Below, in pieces: positions 60,390-64,000 of a stretch of 64,000 nt of DNA. Every line of letters starts with the position of its first letter. Position 1 is the stretch's first letter. The stretch is from contig NZ_JBHFQG010000002.1 in the NCBI RefSeq assembly GCF_041949975.1, forward strand, positions 62,001 through 126,000. Reading direction: 5' to 3'. A model generated the notes under the pieces. It was not told where the DNA came from and searched no databases. It saw only the letters and a program-made list of their open reading frames with translations. The position numbers were made by a program, and so were the translations under genes. This DNA is from Alteribacillus sp041949975. GTDB lineage: Bacteria; Bacillota; Bacilli; Bacillales; Marinococcaceae.

Positions 60390-60809
60390 ATGCGAATAAT
60401 TAAAAAAGTTACGGTAAAGCATGTCTTAACAGAGTCATTAAAAGAAAAAATGACAGAGGAGTTTAACGAAGATGTGCATCGTTTAGAAAAAGAAATCGAA
60501 CAGCTTCGGTTTCAAATGCAAAAACAGTGGAGAGCAGAGGAAACGTCAAGGCGGAAAACGGAGATTAAAGGTAGATTTGAAAAAGAAGTAGAAAAAAGAA
60601 GAGAAAAAATCAACAGAGTAATCTTTCAGCGTTCTCAGCTTGAACAGCTTCCGCTTTTTTCGGAAATTACATCCGGGCATGTAGATGCCATAGAAGAAAT
60701 AGAAACAGGAGATGACTGGCCTTTAGCCGAACAGGAAATCATAGTAGAAGACGGCAAAATAGTTTCCATTAGAAACAATGAGGCGGATGATAATAATGGA
60801 ATGGTTTAA
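60390..60809 (+). CDS. ylqD: YlqD family protein of unknown function
   Basis: 139-residue protein with an N-terminal strand MRIIKKVTVKHVLTESLKEK, a long charged coiled coil (residues ~25-85, rich in Glu, Lys and Arg) and a C-terminal beta part ending EQEIIVEDGKIVSIR. It matches YlqD of B. subtilis in layout and position; no function is known. Start ATG 60390 follows GAGGTGG; the earlier in-frame ATG 60378 lies before that site. Its 3' end overlaps rimM by 14 nt, so coupled expression with rimM is likely. Confidence 0.82.
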   Translation: MRIIKKVTVKHVLTESLKEKMTEEFNEDVHRLEKEIEQLRFQMQKQWRAEETSRRKTEIKGRFEKEVEKRREKINRVIFQRSQLEQLPLFSEITSGHVDAIEEIETGDDWPLAEQEIIVEDGKIVSIRNNEADDNNGMV

Positions 60810-61314
60810 CGTAGGAAAAATTGTTAATACACATGGTGTCAGAGGAGAAATCAAGGTTCTTCCGATCACTGATTTTGAAGAGGAACGCTTCGCTCTCGGA
60901 AAAGAGCTTTATCTTTCTCACGAAAGGCAGCAAGATAAAGAAAAAGTTACCGTAAAAAATGTTCGCACCCATAAACAATTTGTTTTATTAACGTTTGAGG
61001 AATATTCTACACTCGACGAAGTAGAAAGATGGAAAGGCGGCTTGATTCAAGTTCCTGAAGAAGACCTGCTCGAACTTGAGGAAGGAGAATTTTATTACCA
61101 CGAAATCATTGGCTGTCAGGTATACTCCGAGGACGGCGAATTACTCGGAGAAGTTCGGGAAATTATATCTCCGGGGGCAAACGATGTGTGGGTCGTTAAG
61201 CCAAACAAAGGGAAAAAAGATATTATGATTCCATATATTGAAGACGTTGTAAAAAGTGTGGATAAAGATAATAAAAAGATTATCGTTCATGTGATAGAGG
61301 GGCTGCTTCCATGA
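60796..61314 (+). CDS. rimM: 16S rRNA processing protein RimM
   Basis: 172-residue 30S maturation factor that binds S19. N-terminal RimM domain FNVGKIVNTHGVRGEIKVLP; C-terminal PRC barrel from ~95 with EGEFYYHEIIGCQVYSEDGE and LGEVREIISPGANDVWVVK, PYIEDVVKSVD. Start ATG 60796 follows GAGGCGG inside ylqD. Ends in a 4-nt overlap with trmD. Confidence 0.97.
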   Translation: MEWFNVGKIVNTHGVRGEIKVLPITDFEEERFALGKELYLSHERQQDKEKVTVKNVRTHKQFVLLTFEEYSTLDEVERWKGGLIQVPEEDLLELEEGEFYYHEIIGCQVYSEDGELLGEVREIISPGANDVWVVKPNKGKKDIMIPYIEDVVKSVDKDNKKIIVHVIEGLLP

Positions 61315-62051
61315 TGAGAATGGATTTTTTAACTCTTTTTCCGGATATGTTCCCAGGGGTGCTTGGTTCCTCTATTTTAAAACAAGCTGCTGAGAGAGAG
61401 GCGGTTTCCTACCATGTGCATAACATTCGCGATTTTTCTTCAAACAAGCACGGCAAAGTAGATGATTATCCATACGGCGGCGGAGCAGGAATGGTTCTTA
61501 CCCCCCAGCCTATTTTTGACGCTGCTGACTTTGTGAAAAAACAGACAGAAGAAACGAATCCGCGTGTTATATTGCTTTGCCCGCAAGGAAAACCATTTAC
61601 CCAAACGGAAGCAGAAAAACTTGCGTCTGAAGAACATCTGATTTATATTTGCGGCCATTATGAAGGATACGATGAGAGGATCCGAGAGCATTTAGTGACG
61701 GATGAGTATTCGATCGGAGATTTTGTACTCACTGGCGGAGAGCTGGGAGCGATGGTCATGGCAGACAGCATCACGAGGCTGTTGCCAGGTGTGCTGGGAA
61801 ATGATGAATCGGCAAAGAAAGATTCTTTTTCTAATGGATTACTAGAACACCCTCATTACACGAGGCCAGCTGATTTCAAAGGCTGGAAGGTTCCTGATGT
61901 TTTATTGTCCGGACATCACGGCAATATTGACAAATGGAGAAAAAAGCAATCTTTAAAACGTACGTACGAAAGACGGCCAGATCTTTTAGAAGACAGGGAA
62001 TGGACAGATGAAGAAAAAAAGTTGATGGAAACATGGAAAAGTAGTAACTAG
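61311..62051 (+). CDS. trmD: tRNA (guanine37-N1) methyltransferase TrmD
   Basis: 246-residue SPOUT knotted methyltransferase that makes m1G37 and prevents +1 frameshifting. MDFLTLFPDMFPGVLGSSIL; DDYPYGGGAGMVL; LICPQG-type LLCPQGKPF; ICGHYEGYDERI; GDFVLTGGELGAM (knot and SAM site); HPHYTRPADFKG. Two Met codons (61311, 61314) are possible starts; GAGGGG lies upstream. Overlaps the rimM stop. Confidence 0.97.
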   Translation: MMRMDFLTLFPDMFPGVLGSSILKQAAEREAVSYHVHNIRDFSSNKHGKVDDYPYGGGAGMVLTPQPIFDAADFVKKQTEETNPRVILLCPQGKPFTQTEAEKLASEEHLIYICGHYEGYDERIREHLVTDEYSIGDFVLTGGELGAMVMADSITRLLPGVLGNDESAKKDSFSNGLLEHPHYTRPADFKGWKVPDVLLSGHHGNIDKWRKKQSLKRTYERRPDLLEDREWTDEEKKLMETWKSSN

Positions 62052-62054
62052 ACA

Positions 62055-62083
62055 TTGATTACAATGCGTGCGTATGCTATTAT
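62055..62083 (+). promoter_or_regulatory. Extended -10 promoter of rplS
   Basis: TTGATT (62055-62060), 17-nt spacer ending in TGC, TATTAT (62078-62083). It lies 3 nt after the trmD stop and drives the rplS leader. Confidence 0.72.
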
Positions 62084-62084
62084 T

Positions 62085-62169
62085 TACGTTGTGGCGAAAG
62101 CCGTTACTACGATGTTCCGCTGCCATGATCAACTGGGCAAGAGCATTTGGAGAGAAGGAGGCGAATACG
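62085..62169 (+). ncRNA. L19 ribosomal protein leader (rplS 5' autoregulatory region)
   Basis: About 85-nt 5' untranslated leader between the promoter and rplS. It includes GTGGCGAAAGCCGTTACTAC (62091-62110) with a GAAA tetraloop hairpin (GGC/GCC at 62093-62102), and ends with AGAAGGAGGCG. This agrees in position and general features with the L19 leader known from Bacillus, thought to bind L19 and repress rplS. Assigned from memory of that family, not by a covariance search. Confidence 0.6.
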
Positions 62170-62514
62170 ATGCAAGACCTTATTCGCGAAATTACAAAAG
62201 AGCAGCTTAAAACAGATCTTCCAGAATTTCGTGCTGGAGACACTGTACGTGTTCACGTAAAAGTTGTGGAAGGTTCCCGTGAACGTATTCAGGTGTTTGA
62301 AGGTGTCGTTATTAAGCGTCGCGGAGGCGGAATAAGCGAAACATTCACGGTTCGTAAGGTATCTTACGGCATTGGTGTGGAGCGTACATTCCCTGTACAT
62401 TCCCCGCGTATCGACAAGATCGAATTGAAGCGTCGTGGAAAAGTCCGTCAAGCGAAGCTATACTATCTTCGCAACCTGCGCGGAAAAGCAGCCCGCATCA
62501 AAGAAATTCGATAG
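62170..62514 (+). CDS. rplS: 50S ribosomal protein L19
   Basis: 114-residue protein at the 30S-50S interface. MQDLIREITKEQLKTDLPEF; GDTVRVHVKVVEGSRERIQ; FEGVVIKRRGGGISETFTVR; SYGIGVERTFPVHSP; AKLYYLRNLRGKAARIKE. Start ATG 62170 has AGAAGGAGG at 62152-62160; the frame is open upstream through the leader but those codons are not translated. Followed by a strong terminator. Confidence 0.98.
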   Translation: MQDLIREITKEQLKTDLPEFRAGDTVRVHVKVVEGSRERIQVFEGVVIKRRGGGISETFTVRKVSYGIGVERTFPVHSPRIDKIELKRRGKVRQAKLYYLRNLRGKAARIKEIR

Positions 62515-62530
62515 TAACAAAAACAAGAAA

Positions 62531-62571
62531 GACTGTGGCGGCCCACCAGCCGTTACAGTCTTTTTTTACAC
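62531..62571 (+). terminator. Terminator after rplS
   Basis: AGACTGTGGCGGC at 62531-62543 pairs with GCCGTTACAGTCT at 62550-62562 (two G-T wobbles), followed by T7. The next ~200 nt to lepB hold no gene; TATAAT near 62733 could be a -10 but has no clear -35. Confidence 0.85.
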
Positions 62572-62776
62572 CGATAACTATAGATTCATTGATAATTGGT
62601 TATCGTCATCAATTGACTTGGAGGCTGTTCGAGTTTTTCATGCTTTTTAGGCAGCTGGTGAGCAGCAGAAACATAAGCAGTAGAGAGAAAGAAAAACCAT
62701 CAGGAAGAGACTCTTAAAGGAAATGATTCATGATATAATAATAGGTATCGTTGAACAACCCTAAGAGGAGATACAT

Positions 62777-63331
62777 ATGTACATAAAGCAAGAAAGCTGG
62801 AAAGAATGGATACGTTTGTTATTTTTTACAGTAACCGTAGCTATTATCGCTCGTACTTTCTTAATCGCTCCCATCATTGTAGATGGAGAGTCCATGGTTC
62901 CAACTTTAGCAGATAACGACCGAATGATCATTAACAAATCCAGTTATTGGTTTTCGGACCCGGAGCGTTTTGACGTGGTAGTATTTCATGCCTCAGAAGA
63001 GAAAGACTATATAAAACGAGTCATCGGGGTCCCAGGAGATACGCTTTATTATGACAATGATTCATTGTATGTAAATGATCAAAAAATTGCTGAGCCACAC
63101 TTGCAAACATTAAAAGAAGCTAATAATGGAGAACCGATAACAGCTGATTTCAGCTTAAGAGACGCTGCAGGGGTGAAAACTATTCCAGAAGGACACGTAT
63201 TTGTTCTAGGAGATAACCGAAAGCACAGCTTTGATTCCAGAAGCATCGGCCTGGTATCGATGGAAGACATCGTTGGAGAAGCGGAATTAACTTTCTGGCC
63301 CTTCTCACACCTCAATTGGCTGCGTAATTAG
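62777..63331 (+). CDS. lepB: Type I signal peptidase
   Basis: 184-residue membrane protease that cleaves signal peptides of secreted proteins. One N-terminal membrane segment (about residues 12-34). Catalytic Ser39 in DGESMVPTL and Lys80 in DYIKRVIGVPGD; box E GDNRKHSFDSRSIG near the C-terminus. Prokaryotic (P-type) size, like SipS. It lies between rplS and rbgA, which are neighbours in B. subtilis; several other Bacillaceae also have a signal peptidase gene here. AGAGGAG precedes ATG 62777. Confidence 0.95.
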   Translation: MYIKQESWKEWIRLLFFTVTVAIIARTFLIAPIIVDGESMVPTLADNDRMIINKSSYWFSDPERFDVVVFHASEEKDYIKRVIGVPGDTLYYDNDSLYVNDQKIAEPHLQTLKEANNGEPITADFSLRDAAGVKTIPEGHVFVLGDNRKHSFDSRSIGLVSMEDIVGEAELTFWPFSHLNWLRN

Positions 63332-63346
63332 AAAGGATGTGCGCAA

Positions 63347-64000
63347 ATGAGTATACAATGGTACCCAGGACATATGGCAAAAGCGAAACGTGAAGTAACC
63401 GAACAATTAAAAAAAGTAGACATGGTGATCGAACTTGCGGATGCAAGAATTCCTTATTCTTCGCGAAATCCTATGCTTGATTCTATCCTTCAGGAAAAAC
63501 CGCGTTTATTAGTGCTGACAAAAAGCGATATGGCTGATTCTTCCATGACAAACGAATGGCTTCAAACCTTTCAAAAAGAAGACATAGAAGCTCTTTCTAT
63601 TAATGCTTTAAAAAATCAAGGAGCTAAACCAATCATTGAAAAGTCAAAAAAACTAACCGCTCCCATTTTTGAAAAAATGGCGAGAAAAGGGATACGGCCG
63701 CGCGCCATACGAGCAATGATTGTAGGTATTCCAAACGTGGGGAAATCAACTGTTATTAATCGGCTTTTAGGCAAAAAAAGTGCAAAGACCGGTGATAAAC
63801 CAGGCGTAACGAAAGCACAGCAATGGTTGAAAGTCGGCCGCGATATGGAACTGTTAGATACACCGGGCATTCTTTGGCCAAAATTCGAAGATCAGCTTAT
63901 TGGCTACCGGCTCGCAGCAACTGGAGCTATCAAAGATGAACTGCTTGATTTTGAAGACATTGCTTTGTTTGTACTCAACATATTAAAAGAAAGATACCCT
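63347..64000 (+). CDS. rbgA: Ribosome biogenesis GTPase RbgA (YlqF), 3' end cut by window
   Basis: First 218 codons of a ~280-residue circularly permuted GTPase needed for a late step of 50S assembly. N-terminus MSIQWYPGHMAKAKREV is diagnostic (the catalytic His lies in YPGHMAKA). Permuted motifs: G4 TKSDMAD, G1 GIPNVGKSTVINRL (residues ~127-140), G2 around GVTKAQQ, G3 DTPGILWP. Start ATG 63347 follows AGAAAGGATG, 15 nt after lepB. The frame is open to the window end. Confidence 0.95.
   Translation, partial: MSIQWYPGHMAKAKREVTEQLKKVDMVIELADARIPYSSRNPMLDSILQEKPRLLVLTKSDMADSSMTNEWLQTFQKEDIEALSINALKNQGAKPIIEKSKKLTAPIFEKMARKGIRPRAIRAMIVGIPNVGKSTVINRLLGKKSAKTGDKPGVTKAQQWLKVGRDMELLDTPGILWPKFEDQLIGYRLAATGAIKDELLDFEDIALFVLNILKERYP

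Noticed and set aside
61440..61691. - strand frame within trmD
   Set aside because: No start context and full overlap with a conserved gene in its expected frame.

Overview
The window is a stretch of chromosome from an endospore-forming member of the Bacillaceae (Bacillota). The evidence is a sporulation sigma factor (SigG) at the left edge, an intact 26-residue SpoVM, and gene order that follows the Bacillus subtilis sigG-ylm-divIVA-ileS-lspA-pyr-ylo-smc-ffh-trmD-rbgA region almost gene for gene. The DNA is moderately AT-rich and nearly all genes lie on the + strand. The extracellular part of PrkC is strongly acidic, which hints at a salt- or alkali-adapted species; that is an inference. Start codons are varied: TTG for divIVA, fabG and smc, and GTG for ylmE, pyrK, pyrF, remA, prpC, fakA and fapR.

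Layout. 1-5000: 3' part of sigG, then ylmC, ylmD (pgeF), ylmE, sepF, ylmG, ylmH and divIVA (division and septum positioning). 5000-9700: an isoleucine T-box, ileS, lspA, rluD. 9700-21900: the complete pyrimidine biosynthesis operon pyrR-pyrP-pyrB-pyrC-carA-carB-pyrK-pyrD-pyrF-pyrE, with a strong promoter and three PyrR-binding attenuators. 22100-24770: a SAM-dependent methyltransferase, a degenerate 52-bp tandem repeat, and rqcH on the - strand. 24900-33500: a P-type Ca2+ ATPase, yicC, remA, gmk, rpoZ, coaBC, priA. 33500-41760: fmt, rsmB, rlmN, prpC, prkC, rsgA, rpe, spoVM. 41900-47600: rpmB (- strand), yloU, a fatty-acid kinase pair fakA-fakB, a small 31-codon frame, recG. 47600-52600: the fatty-acid module fapR-plsX-fabD-fabG-acpP and rnc. 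52600-64000: a DUF1128 gene (- strand), smc, ftsY, ylxM-ffh, rpsP, khpA, ylqD, rimM, trmD, rplS with its leader, lepB, and the 5' part of rbgA.

How the genes work together. The pyr operon makes UMP from bicarbonate, glutamine and aspartate, and PyrR should shut it down by attenuation when UMP or UTP is plentiful. FakA/FakB feed exogenous fatty acids as acyl-phosphate into the same pool that PlsX makes from acyl-ACP. FapR, FabD, FabG and AcpP handle endogenous synthesis. FtsY, YlxM, Ffh and LepB cover co-translational export and signal peptide removal. RqcH and YlmH belong to rescue of stalled 50S subunits. Several other genes mature ribosomes or tRNA (RsmB, RlmN, RsgA, RimM, TrmD, RbgA).

Most of the window is ordinary core genome, and I found no clear undescribed multi-gene system. 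The points most worth checking are: a ~225-nt multi-hairpin intergenic element at 666-891, with a possible relative before plsX; the 52-bp tandem repeat at 22789-23010; a 31-codon frame with an excellent ribosome binding site that overlaps the recG start; an Asp-to-Glu change at the RqcH position equivalent to D97; a C8 tract in prkC just before the membrane segment; and a degenerate third PyrR site. Compared with my memory of B. subtilis, def, thiN, sdaAB/sdaAA and ylyA are missing from their usual places, while fakB and lepB occupy slots in the cluster.
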